Source: Candidatus Sacchlamyda saccharinae (GTDB lineage Bacteria; Chlamydiota; Chlamydiia; Chlamydiales; Rhabdochlamydiaceae). Taken from it: 64,000 nucleotides of DNA. Below, piece after piece: positions 16,720 through 24,281 of the stretch. The first letter of the stretch is position 1, and each line of letters opens with the position of its first letter. The stretch is taken from contig JAUHQI010000004.1 of the NCBI GenBank assembly GCA_030408505.1, forward strand, positions 620,001 through 684,000, read 5' to 3'. The notes under the pieces were generated by a model that had not been told where the DNA came from, searched no databases, and was given only the letters and a program-made list of their open reading frames with translations. The translations under genes were made by a program, and so were the position numbers.

Positions 16720-17772
16720 ATGAAAAGCAATAACACACCAACAAACAGTGAATTAGAAACAAATGAGGAAAAACAAATTATCTTCTATTCTACTGAGGAT
16801 GGAAAAGTCAGCATAAACGTACTTTTTGCTGAAGATAACTTTTGGCTGACACAAAAAACTATGGCCGAGTTATTTGGAGTAAAGACACCAGCGATATCTA
16901 AGCACTTAAAAAACATTTTCTTGATTGGAGAACTGAGCGAAAAAGCAACTATTTCCAAAATGGAAATAGTTCAAGTAGAGGGGGGGCGTGAAGTTTCGCG
17001 AATAGTAGAAGTTTATAACTTGGATGCGGCAATTGCGGTAGGCTATAGAGTGAATTCGATTAAAGCTACCCATTTTAGAATATGGGCTACCAATACCTTG
17101 CGCGAGTATATTGTGAAAGGATTTGTCCTAAATGATCGAATGCTCAAAAACGGACGCTCTTTTGGCAAGGATTACTTCGATGAGTTACTTGAAAAGATAC
17201 GAGAAATTCGTGCAAGTGAACGGAGGGCTTATCAAAAGATTGCAGATATATTTGAACAGTGCAGTAGTGATTACAAAAGAAATAGTGAAGAAACTCAGTT
17301 GTTCTACCAAATCATTCAGAACCAGCTTCATTTTGCTACAACTGGTAAGACTGCCGCAGAAATTATCTATCAGCGAGCTAATAGTGAAAAACCTTTTATG
17401 GGACTGACCACATGGAAGAACTCTCCAAATGGAAAAATTCTTAAAAGTGATGTAATGGTAGCTAAAAATTACCTAAATCAAGAAGAAGTGTCCAAACTGA
17501 ATCGCTTGGTGAATATGTTTATAGATTTTGCTGAATTACGAGCGCTAAAACATCAAATAATGACAATGAAAGACTGGATGAAGCATATTGAAAAGTTTCT
17601 TAACTTTACAGATCAGCAAATCTTACGACATGCAGGAAAAATCTCTCATGACACAGCAATAGCTAAAGCAAATGAAGAATATAGTAAGTATCGGATACAG
17701 CAAAATCGTGAATATATTTCCGATTTCGACAGAGCATACGCTAAATATCTAAAAGGCGAACAAGAAACATGA
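16720..17772 (+). CDS. RhuM-family protein
   Basis: This 350-residue protein belongs to the RhuM family, named from a Salmonella pathogenicity-island gene. The N-terminal part contains FWLTQKTMAELFGVKTPAIS, a helix-turn-helix-like segment, followed by YNLDAAIAVGYRVNS and FRIWATNTLREYIVKGF, all family hallmarks. The biochemical role of RhuM is unknown. Such genes travel on islands and phage-like elements. The sequence is AT-richer than the cell-wall genes beside it, which fits acquisition. It overlaps crcB by 4 nt, so the two would be translated together. Confidence 0.85.
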   Translation: MKSNNTPTNSELETNEEKQIIFYSTEDGKVSINVLFAEDNFWLTQKTMAELFGVKTPAISKHLKNIFLIGELSEKATISKMEIVQVEGGREVSRIVEVYNLDAAIAVGYRVNSIKATHFRIWATNTLREYIVKGFVLNDRMLKNGRSFGKDYFDELLEKIREIRASERRAYQKIADIFEQCSSDYKRNSEETQLFYQIIQNQLHFATTGKTAAEIIYQRANSEKPFMGLTTWKNSPNGKILKSDVMVAKNYLNQEEVSKLNRLVNMFIDFAELRALKHQIMTMKDWMKHIEKFLNFTDQQILRHAGKISHDTAIAKANEEYSKYRIQQNREYISDFDRAYAKYLKGEQET

Positions 17773-18146
17773 ATAGTTCATATTTTTTCATTGGACTGGG
17801 AGGTGCTGCTGGTGCCATATCTAGAGTGCTTTTGATGAGGATTCTCCCCCCGCTTGTCCTCTCGCTGCCCGTGAAAATTCTCTTGGTGAATGTCATTGGA
17901 TGTCTCAGTATCGGAATTCTGACAGAGGTCATGGCCTTTTTCTGGGATGCATCGATTAATACCAAACACTTTTTGGTCCAAGGGTTTTTGGGTGGCTTTA
18001 CCACCTTTTCTGCATTTGCATTAGAGTTTGGCCTTCTCTACGATAAGGGGGCGTATTTCTCTGCCATCCTATATGCCCTGCTCAGCGTTGTTTTGAGCAT
18101 CTCCTTCTTCTTTTTAGGGCTAAAACTTGTAAAACTCTTTGTGTAA
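17769..18146 (+). CDS. crcB: Fluoride ion channel CrcB/Fluc
   Basis: A 125-residue, four-helix membrane protein of the Fluc family, which forms dual-topology dimers that export fluoride. Visible motifs are the N-terminal GLGGAAGAISR, the central VNVIGCLSIG asparagine region and GFLGGFTTFSAFALE, whose phenylalanines line the pore. The length is normal. It begins inside the rhuM stop codon (ATGA). I see no fluoride riboswitch upstream, because the gene is preceded by coding sequence. Confidence 0.95.
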   Translation: MNSSYFFIGLGGAAGAISRVLLMRILPPLVLSLPVKILLVNVIGCLSIGILTEVMAFFWDASINTKHFLVQGFLGGFTTFSAFALEFGLLYDKGAYFSAILYALLSVVLSISFFFLGLKLVKLFV

Positions 18147-18162
18147 CCCCCTTTTTAACCTC

Positions 18163-18191
18163 TTGACGAGTAGGAATTTTTTCCGCATAAT
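18163..18191 (+). promoter_or_regulatory. Sigma70-type promoter for tRNA-Cys
   Basis: TTGACG (18163-18168) and CATAAT (18186-18191) are separated by exactly 17 nt, and the mature tRNA starts 12 nt further on. Spacing and position are right for a sigma66/sigma70 promoter. Confidence 0.65.
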
Positions 18192-18203
18192 GCATCATTA
18201 TTC

Positions 18204-18275
18204 GGTGGCATGGCCAAGTGGTAAGGCAGGGGCCTGCAAAGCCCCCATTCCCCAGTTCGAATCTGGGTGCCACCT
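18204..18275 (+). tRNA. tRNA-Cys (GCA anticodon)
   Basis: A 72-nt cloverleaf: acceptor GGTGGCA pairs with TGCCACC, the anticodon stem GGGGC/GCCCC encloses CTGCAAA with anticodon GCA, and the T-arm carries GTTCGAAT. The discriminator base is T (18275), the identity base of tRNA-Cys. CCA is not encoded. It lies between crcB and rsmI on the same strand. Confidence 0.96.
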
Positions 18276-18284
18276 AAATTATCT

Positions 18285-19082
18285 ATGTTATATCTAGTAG
18301 CAACGCCTATTGGCAATCTCAAAGACATTTCTTTAAGAGCAATTGAGGTCCTCAAAAGTGTGGACCTCATTTTGTGTGAAGACACCCGCGTTAGTGGCAC
18401 TTTGTGCAAAGAGTATGGAATTGAAGCATCGCTAAGAAGCTTCCATAAATTTAGTGAATCTAAGCTGGAAGAGTCTGTGATTGGAGACCTTGGAGCGGGG
18501 AAAAACATCGCTTTAATTTCTGATGCAGGGACCCCTGGGATCAATGATCCAGGCCAGAGACTTGTAGAGCGGTGCCATAAGGAAGGAATTGAGGTGACAA
18601 GCATTCCGGGCCCTTCAGCTCCAATCTTAGCCCTTACATTGTCTGGGCTTAGCCTTGAGAAGTTTCAGTTTGTGGGCTTTTTGCCAAAAAAAGCTGGAGA
18701 GCGCAAGGGAGTGCTCATCGACGCTTTCTTCTACAAAGGCGTTACGGTCTGTTTTGAGAGCCCCAATAGAATCCAAACTACTTTGCAAGAAATTGCCGTG
18801 TGGGGGGCAGAGCAGGAGATCGCTGTGTGCAGGGAGATGACCAAAAAATACGAGGAAGTGTTGCGCGGCAAGGCGAGCGACTTACTAGGCAAAGAGATGC
18901 GAGGTGAGATTGTCCTCATTATTCAAGGCGGCAAGGACATCCCTCATCCATTAGGGGCTAAAGAGCACGTAGAAAAGCTCCAAGCCGAATACGATTTGAG
19001 CAAACAAGAGGCTCTGAAATTGGCTGCTACTCTTCGCGGCGAATCAAAAAAAGACATCTACCGTTGTATCATTTCAGACTAA
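18285..19082 (+). CDS. rsmI: 16S rRNA 2'-O-ribose C1402 methyltransferase
   Basis: RsmI uses S-adenosylmethionine to methylate the 2'-OH of C1402 in the decoding centre. This 265-residue protein begins LYLVATPIGNLKDISLRAIE and contains CEDTRVSGTL, LISDAGTPGINDPG and SIPGPSAPILAL, all diagnostic of the tetrapyrrole-methylase-fold RsmI family. ATG 18285 is chosen; a GTG at 18267 in the same frame lies inside the tRNA acceptor arm. The length is typical, slightly short at the C terminus. Confidence 0.95.
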   Translation: MLYLVATPIGNLKDISLRAIEVLKSVDLILCEDTRVSGTLCKEYGIEASLRSFHKFSESKLEESVIGDLGAGKNIALISDAGTPGINDPGQRLVERCHKEGIEVTSIPGPSAPILALTLSGLSLEKFQFVGFLPKKAGERKGVLIDAFFYKGVTVCFESPNRIQTTLQEIAVWGAEQEIAVCREMTKKYEEVLRGKASDLLGKEMRGEIVLIIQGGKDIPHPLGAKEHVEKLQAEYDLSKQEALKLAATLRGESKKDIYRCIISD

Positions 19083-19100
19083 TTCGTATAGTCCCGGTTT

Positions 19101-19838
19101 ATGGACCTAGTCATTGATGTTGGCAATTTTCGGATTAAGGGAGCTTTCTTTGAGGGCGACCAGGTGGTTGATCTATTTGTGGTCCCTCCTACCGAAGAGG
19201 CCTTAAAAGGGGCCTTGTCGGGCAGGCAAGCTGAGAGGGTTTTGATCTCTACAGTGAGTGAGGAGAAAGCTCCTATGGTGGGTGATGTTCTCACCTCGCT
19301 TGGATTTTCTTTTGAGCTGCTCGATTTCTCCAACGTCAAAGTTGAGCTCGATGTCGACGAGCCCGAAGCGGTTGGCCACGATCGGATCGCCAATGTCTAC
19401 GGCGCTCTCTACCGATTTCCTGTAAACGACTGCATCGTGGTTGATCTGGGCACAGCAGTGACTTTTGATTATGTAGGTTGCACGGGAAAATATTTGGGCG
19501 GGGCGATTTACCCTGGCCTCTTTATCGGAGCTAAAGCACTTTCTTCCTATACGAGCAAACTACCGAAGGTAGAAGTCGCAAAGCCTGAGGCAGCTATTGC
19601 CAAAACCACAAAGACCCACATCCAAAGCGGCCTCTATTGGGGGCTTTTGGGAGCGATCGAGCGGATCACTTTTGAGATGCGCACAGCATCTGACAATCCA
19701 AGCAATGTAAAAGTACTTGCCACTGGGGGGCTTTTAAAAGATCTGCCCGAGCTGGCAGATGATTTGAGCGAATTAACCGACCTCATTGATCCCCACCTCA
19801 CCCTTATTGGAATCCATGAGATCCTAAAAGAACGTTGA
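19101..19838 (+). CDS. coaX: Type III pantothenate kinase
   Basis: A 245-residue CoaX, which phosphorylates pantothenate in the first step of coenzyme A synthesis. It shows the ASKHA-fold phosphate loop DVGNFRIKGAFF near the N terminus, PEAVGHDRIANVYGA, VVDLGTAVTFDYV and GGAIYPGL. In most CoaX proteins the first motif is DxGNT; here Phe replaces Thr. It starts 18 nt after rsmI. Confidence 0.9.
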   Translation: MDLVIDVGNFRIKGAFFEGDQVVDLFVVPPTEEALKGALSGRQAERVLISTVSEEKAPMVGDVLTSLGFSFELLDFSNVKVELDVDEPEAVGHDRIANVYGALYRFPVNDCIVVDLGTAVTFDYVGCTGKYLGGAIYPGLFIGAKALSSYTSKLPKVEVAKPEAAIAKTTKTHIQSGLYWGLLGAIERITFEMRTASDNPSNVKVLATGGLLKDLPELADDLSELTDLIDPHLTLIGIHEILKER

Positions 19839-19880
19839 TCAGAAAAAATAAAAATCATATGGTCAAATTCGGAGGATCTT

Positions 19881-20258
19881 ATGAATAAAAATCGTCGCCC
19901 CTTGGCAAAAAAAACGCGCAAAGCCCTAGAAAAAGAGATCAAGAAAGGACAAAAAGAACTTTCTAAAACAGAGGATCTCCCCCGCACCGATACCCTCACA
20001 ACGGAGAAGGCTTTAGAAAAATATCCAGCCAAGAAACCCCTAGTGGACTCTGTTAAACGGAAAATGGCTGCCGAGAAAAAGAAAAAGGCCTCCAAGCATT
20101 CTAAGAGAACTTCGCCTGGCGAAGTGGATCACCGCGAATCCTCACCAGCTCATCCCCACACGGAAAATGAACGCTGGAAAAAAACTGTAGATATGCAAAA
20201 CAAAGTTAAAGGAAAAATTTTAGACTCTAAGCTTCAGAAGGGTAAGAACCGCAAGTAG
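19881..20258 (+). CDS. Small very basic protein, function unknown
   Basis: This 125-residue protein is dominated by Lys, Arg, Glu and Ser with no hydrophobic core, so it is probably disordered or nucleic-acid-binding. GGAGGATCTT precedes the ATG at 19881, a clear ribosome-binding site, so it is very likely translated. It resembles chlamydial histone-like proteins only in composition; no homology can be claimed. It lies between coaX and a phosphoesterase. Confidence 0.7.
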   Translation: MNKNRRPLAKKTRKALEKEIKKGQKELSKTEDLPRTDTLTTEKALEKYPAKKPLVDSVKRKMAAEKKKKASKHSKRTSPGEVDHRESSPAHPHTENERWKKTVDMQNKVKGKILDSKLQKGKNRK

Positions 20259-20292
20259 GATTTATATCTCGTGTATGGTAGAATAGATCCTT

Positions 20293-21168
20293 ATGCGTAT
20301 TGCCCATATCTCAGATTTACACTTTGGCTCGGTTTCTTTTAGCCCCCTCCAGTTTTTCTCGAAAAGGTGGCTTGGGAACCTCAATTTTCTCCTAACCCGG
20401 AAGAAAGACTTTCTCTATAACCGCTTAATTGAGCTCATCGACTTCTTCAAAGAAGAAGGGGTGACTCATGTGGTGATTACCGGCGATCTTTCTGTCACCT
20501 CCCGGAAAAAAGAGTTCAAGATGGCAAAGCGCTACATCGACCTCCTAAAAAAGGAAGGGCTTGAAGTATTCACCGTGCCAGGCAACCACGACCACTACAC
20601 CAAACAAAGCTACCGAAAAAAATCATTCTACAACCACTTCAACCCCCACTTTGATAAGGACTGTCCCTACAACCTTAAAGAGCATCAAGTGAGCTATACG
20701 CAGCTTAGCGAAGGCCTCTGGTTACTTGGAATCGATACGGCCAAAGCGACTTCTTTGATCTCATCACAAGGCCATTTTTCTGAAGAGATCGAAAAAAACC
20801 TCATCAACGCTTTAAAGGAAATACCCGAAGGCGACAATGTGATCCTCGTCAACCACTTCCCCATCTTCTGCAACGACTCTGAAAAGAAACAGCTCGAAGG
20901 AAAAGAACAACTCAAAGATCTCATGGCCAAAAACCCCCAAATCTTCCTCTACCTCCATGGCCACACCCACAGACAGACAGTTGCTGACTTGCGAGGGAGC
21001 GATCTTCCTATCATATCTGATAGCGGCTCTACCCCCCTTAGAAAAAATGGAGCTTGCCATCTTTTAACCATTGGCGATAATACAGTACAGCTTAACGTCT
21101 ATCGATATAACACCGAATGGATGCAAACAGAGGCGCACGCATTTACCCATGACAAAACCCTGGTATAA
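20293..21168 (+). CDS. Calcineurin-like metallophosphoesterase
   Basis: This 291-residue phosphoesterase shows all the metal-binding blocks: ISDLHFG (residues 6-12), VVITGDLS, VPGNHDHY, LVNHFP and LHGHTH. They coordinate two divalent metals. The family covers cyclic-nucleotide phosphodiesterases, lipid-A-precursor hydrolases and nucleases, and the substrate cannot be told from these motifs. The stop overlaps the next gene by 20 nt. Confidence 0.9.
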   Translation: MRIAHISDLHFGSVSFSPLQFFSKRWLGNLNFLLTRKKDFLYNRLIELIDFFKEEGVTHVVITGDLSVTSRKKEFKMAKRYIDLLKKEGLEVFTVPGNHDHYTKQSYRKKSFYNHFNPHFDKDCPYNLKEHQVSYTQLSEGLWLLGIDTAKATSLISSQGHFSEEIEKNLINALKEIPEGDNVILVNHFPIFCNDSEKKQLEGKEQLKDLMAKNPQIFLYLHGHTHRQTVADLRGSDLPIISDSGSTPLRKNGACHLLTIGDNTVQLNVYRYNTEWMQTEAHAFTHDKTLV

Positions 21169-21562
21169 AAAGGGCTTAAATTTTGCCTGTACCGAGTGTG
21201 GAAAATGCTGCACAGGTGAGCCCGGCTACGTATGGATCTCGCAAGAAGAGATCGAAGCGATGGCAGAAACGCTCAACATCTCAGTGAAAGAATTCATCCA
21301 GCAATATACCCGCCAAGTTGATGGCGAGATTTCACTCAAAGAATTCCCCAAAACCTACGACTGCATATTCCTGCGCGATGGTAAATGTATGGTCTACAAA
21401 GCAAGACCCACGCAGTGCCGCACATTCCCCTTCTGGCCAGAGAATGTCGAGTCAAAGGAGGCTTGGGAAGAGTGTGCCAAACGATGCGAAGGGATCAACC
21501 ACGAACACGCTCCCATCATCCCATTGAGCGTCATCGAAAAAAACTTAAAAGAGCATGAATAA
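21149..21562 (+). CDS. YkgJ-family cysteine-cluster protein
   Basis: A 137-residue protein of the CxxCxxCC family (UPF0153), which probably binds zinc or an iron-sulfur cluster. It shows FACTECGKCCTG near the N terminus, then CIFLRDGKCMVYKARPTQCR and ECAKRCEG. ATG 21149 is chosen because the conserved region starts immediately after it. It overlaps the phosphoesterase stop by 20 nt and the phosphohexomutase start by 8 nt, so the three are one transcription unit. The function of the family is not established. Confidence 0.88.
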   Translation: MTKPWYKKGLNFACTECGKCCTGEPGYVWISQEEIEAMAETLNISVKEFIQQYTRQVDGEISLKEFPKTYDCIFLRDGKCMVYKARPTQCRTFPFWPENVESKEAWEECAKRCEGINHEHAPIIPLSVIEKNLKEHE

Positions 21563-23243
21563 AGAAATCGAAGATCGGGTAGCCGACTGGCTCAATGGCC
21601 CGATCGACCCGCAAACCAAAGAAGAGATCCAAAGCCTTAGCCAAGACCAGCTAAACGACGCTTTCTACTGCAGACTCGCCTTTGGAACTGGGGGCATGCG
21701 CGGGCTGATGGGCCCTGGCACCAACCGGATGAACATCTACACCATCCAGATGGCCACCCAAGGCCTTGCTAACTACCTCCTCAAACAACCACCCCTTCGC
21801 GACCGCCACTACGTCTTTATCAGCTACGACTGCCGCAACCACTCCAAAGAATTTGCCCTCCATGCGGCAAGAGTTTTGGCCGGCAATAACATCGGCGTCT
21901 ACCTCACACACGAGCTGCGCCCCACCCCATATGTCTCCTTCGGTGTGCGCCAAAAAGAGTGCACTGCCGGCATCATGATCACCGCCTCCCACAACCCCAA
22001 AGAATATAACGGCTACAAAGTCTACTGGGCCGACGGGGCGCAAGTGGTATCCCCCCACGATAAAGGGATCATAGAAGAGGCAAACAACATCCAAAGCTTT
22101 GAACAGATCAAACTCGCCCCCGAAAACTCCTCCCTCATCCAACTGCTCGACCCCGAGTTTGACCTCGAGTACCTAGCCGAGCTGAAAAAACTCCAGATCG
22201 ATCCCAAAGAAGACCAAATGGCCGGCGACCACCTCAAAATCACCTACACCCCCCTCCACGGCACAGGGATCACCCTCATCCCGACAGCTCTAAAAGAATG
22301 GGGATTCCCCAACGTAAATCCGGTCGACCCTCAAATTGTCATCGACGGCAACTTCCCCACCGTCCCCGTCCCCAATCCCGAATACCCAGAAGCCCTTGCC
22401 TTGGGGATCAAACAACTCCAAGATACCCAATCCGACATCCTCATCGCCACAGACCCCGATGCCGATCGAATGGCAGTGACAGTCCTCCACCACAATAAGC
22501 CCTACATCCTCACAGGCAACCAAATTGCCATCCTTTGCCTCGAGTACATCTGCGCGCAACATAAACAACTCCCCCAAAATGGCGCCGCCATCACCACCAT
22601 CGTCTCCACAGACCTCCTGCCCCTTATTGCCGCCCACTACAAGATCGCCTGTCCCCTCGTCCTCACCGGTTTTAAATACATCGGCGAGCTCATCCACAAA
22701 TGGGAACAAGACCACTCCCACACCTTCCTCTTTGGAGCAGAAGAGTCCTACGGCTATCTAATGGGAACCCACTCGCGCGACAAAGACGCCGTGATCGCCA
22801 GCTGCCTCATCGCAGAAATCGCCCTCCTCATGAAAGTCGAAGGGCGGACCCTGATCGACTATCTTCTGGACATCTACAAAAAGCATGGCCTCTACTTCGA
22901 AGGGCAAAAAGTCCTCGAGTTCCCCCCAGGCCATGAGGGCATGGAAAAGATCACTCAAATCATGGAAACTCTGCGCGCAAAGCACCCCACCGAAATCATG
23001 GGCCAGAAAGTGACCCTGGCCGAAGACTACAAACTAGGCCTCCACGGCCTGCCCCCCTCCAACGTCCTCCTCTATCGACTCGAAGATGGAAGCCGCCTCA
23101 TTGCCCGTCCCTCTGGCACCGAACCCAAACTCAAAATCTACGGCTCGGTCAAAGCCCCCCTTCCCTCCGACTACGACACCGCCCTAAACACCTGCAACGA
23201 AAAACTCGACCACCTCTTCACCGCTTTCGAAAAACTACTATGA
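21555..23243 (+). CDS. Phosphoglucomutase/phosphomannomutase (alpha-D-phosphohexomutase)
   Basis: A 562-residue phosphohexomutase of the long PGM2-like branch that interconverts hexose 1- and 6-phosphates. The active serine is in TASHNPKEYNGYKVYW, the metal loop is DPDADRMAV, the sugar-binding loop is GAEESYGYLMG, and the phosphate-binding loop is RPSGTEPKLKIY. It would connect glycolysis with glycogen and sugar-nucleotide synthesis. Codons are strikingly C-ending compared with the accessory genes. Its TGA overlaps the left arm of the fold-back repeat at 23242. Confidence 0.93.
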   Translation: MNKEIEDRVADWLNGPIDPQTKEEIQSLSQDQLNDAFYCRLAFGTGGMRGLMGPGTNRMNIYTIQMATQGLANYLLKQPPLRDRHYVFISYDCRNHSKEFALHAARVLAGNNIGVYLTHELRPTPYVSFGVRQKECTAGIMITASHNPKEYNGYKVYWADGAQVVSPHDKGIIEEANNIQSFEQIKLAPENSSLIQLLDPEFDLEYLAELKKLQIDPKEDQMAGDHLKITYTPLHGTGITLIPTALKEWGFPNVNPVDPQIVIDGNFPTVPVPNPEYPEALALGIKQLQDTQSDILIATDPDADRMAVTVLHHNKPYILTGNQIAILCLEYICAQHKQLPQNGAAITTIVSTDLLPLIAAHYKIACPLVLTGFKYIGELIHKWEQDHSHTFLFGAEESYGYLMGTHSRDKDAVIASCLIAEIALLMKVEGRTLIDYLLDIYKKHGLYFEGQKVLEFPPGHEGMEKITQIMETLRAKHPTEIMGQKVTLAEDYKLGLHGLPPSNVLLYRLEDGSRLIARPSGTEPKLKIYGSVKAPLPSDYDTALNTCNEKLDHLFTAFEKLL

Positions 23244-23337
23244 CTCCTGATTGCTTCACTATTTTTCTCCTAGGCGTCAGCGAGATAGATGCCTCACGTA
23301 GGTAGCATAGGGGAAAATAGGGGAGCAATCAGGAGTC
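23242..23337. repeat. 96-bp fold-back repeat covering a ribosome-binding site
   Basis: GACTCCTGATTGCT (23242-23255) is perfectly complementary to 23324-23337, and the inner arms (CTATTTTTCTCCTA against TAGGGGAAAATAG) also pair. The right arm contains AGGAG at 23331-23335, the Shine-Dalgarno of the ATG at 23340. There is no T-run on the plus strand, so a standard intrinsic terminator is not supported. It may be a small mobile fold-back or an RNA switch. Confidence 0.7.
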
Positions 23338-23339
23338 TA

Positions 23340-23540
23340 ATGCCACGCACAACCACACACAGCTTATACTTGAGCGCAAAACAGCTCTATGCAGAGAGAG
23401 CCTGCTTTGATCTTGAAACCCTTGTGCAAACCTTTGACATATTGCACGCAAAAGCTCTTGAACACGCAACCGAGCAAGATGATAAAACCTTAAGAAAAAT
23501 GGAGAAACTTAGCATTGACTTCTTCGCGCGCTCTGATTAG
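23340..23540 (+). CDS. Small protein, function unknown
   Basis: A 66-residue product with an amphipathic, helix-rich composition and no recognised domain. The ATG at 23340 is preceded by AGGAG with 5-nt spacing, so it has a good initiation site, but that site is inside the right arm of the 96-bp fold-back. The frame overlaps the start of the dehydrogenase gene by 26 nt, suggesting coupled translation. The alternative is chance coding potential within a leader. Confidence 0.5.
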   Translation: MPRTTTHSLYLSAKQLYAERACFDLETLVQTFDILHAKALEHATEQDDKTLRKMEKLSIDFFARSD

Positions 23541-24228
23541 CGGTTCAAGGTCTGGCCTTGGCAAAGCCCTTGGTGACCTGCTCGAAACCAAAGGCTACAC
23601 CGTCCTGCGCCACTCAAGCAGCGAAGTGGACCTCACCACCACCTGCCAGCCCCTAATCGATCTCATTGAAAAAGAAAAACCCGATATCCTCGTCAACAAC
23701 GCGGGCATCGGCTTCTACGGATCCAGCCTCGACATCCCCCTTGAAGATCATCTCAAAACCATCGAGCTCAACCAAAACGCCCTTGTCACCCTATCTCTAG
23801 CCTTTGCCAAAACCTGCATCGCAGCCAAAAAACCCGGCACCATCCTAAACATCTCTTCCGCAGCAGCTCTTCTCCCCTTCCCCTACTTCAACACCTATGC
23901 CGCCTCCAAAGCCTTCGTCAATCAATTCTCCCTCGCTCTAAACACCGAACTCAAACCCCACAACATCCACGTCCTCTGCGCCTGCCCCGGCCAAATCGCA
24001 ACCAACTTCCGCTATCGCGCTGCCAAAGGCCATCCGCAAAAGCCCGACCGGCGGACAATGTCTCCCGAAACGGGCGCCCAGCACCTCTACCAACAACTCC
24101 TCAAAAAAAAGCCCCTCTACATCTTCGACTGGCGCACCAAGGCCCTCATCAACATCGCCAAACTCCTCCCCCAACGCCTATTGCAAAGCACCCTCAAAAA
24201 GAGCATTAAACAAAGAATTCAGAATTGA
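23515..24228 (+). CDS. Short-chain dehydrogenase/reductase
   Basis: This 237-residue classical SDR has the NAD(P)-binding loop as SGSRSGLGKALG (residues about 9-20), the NNAG motif (LVNNAGIGFYG), the catalytic Ser in LNISSAAALL and YAASK carrying the catalytic Tyr and Lys. The C-terminal third holds ACPGQIATNF. The start is TTG at 23515, with GGAG 9 nt upstream. The substrate is unknown; many such SDRs act on ketones or fatty-acid-type molecules. Confidence 0.87.
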   Translation: MTSSRALISGSRSGLGKALGDLLETKGYTVLRHSSSEVDLTTTCQPLIDLIEKEKPDILVNNAGIGFYGSSLDIPLEDHLKTIELNQNALVTLSLAFAKTCIAAKKPGTILNISSAAALLPFPYFNTYAASKAFVNQFSLALNTELKPHNIHVLCACPGQIATNFRYRAAKGHPQKPDRRTMSPETGAQHLYQQLLKKKPLYIFDWRTKALINIAKLLPQRLLQSTLKKSIKQRIQN

Positions 24229-24281
24229 ATTTTTCAGCTCTTCTTAGTAGACTCCTCACCTTTACTTAATAGGAGAGCCTC

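Noticed and set aside
21651-22721. Minus-strand open frames opposite the phosphohexomutase
   Set aside because: Shadow frames of a C-rich gene; no start signals and low-complexity Gly/Val/Asp translation.
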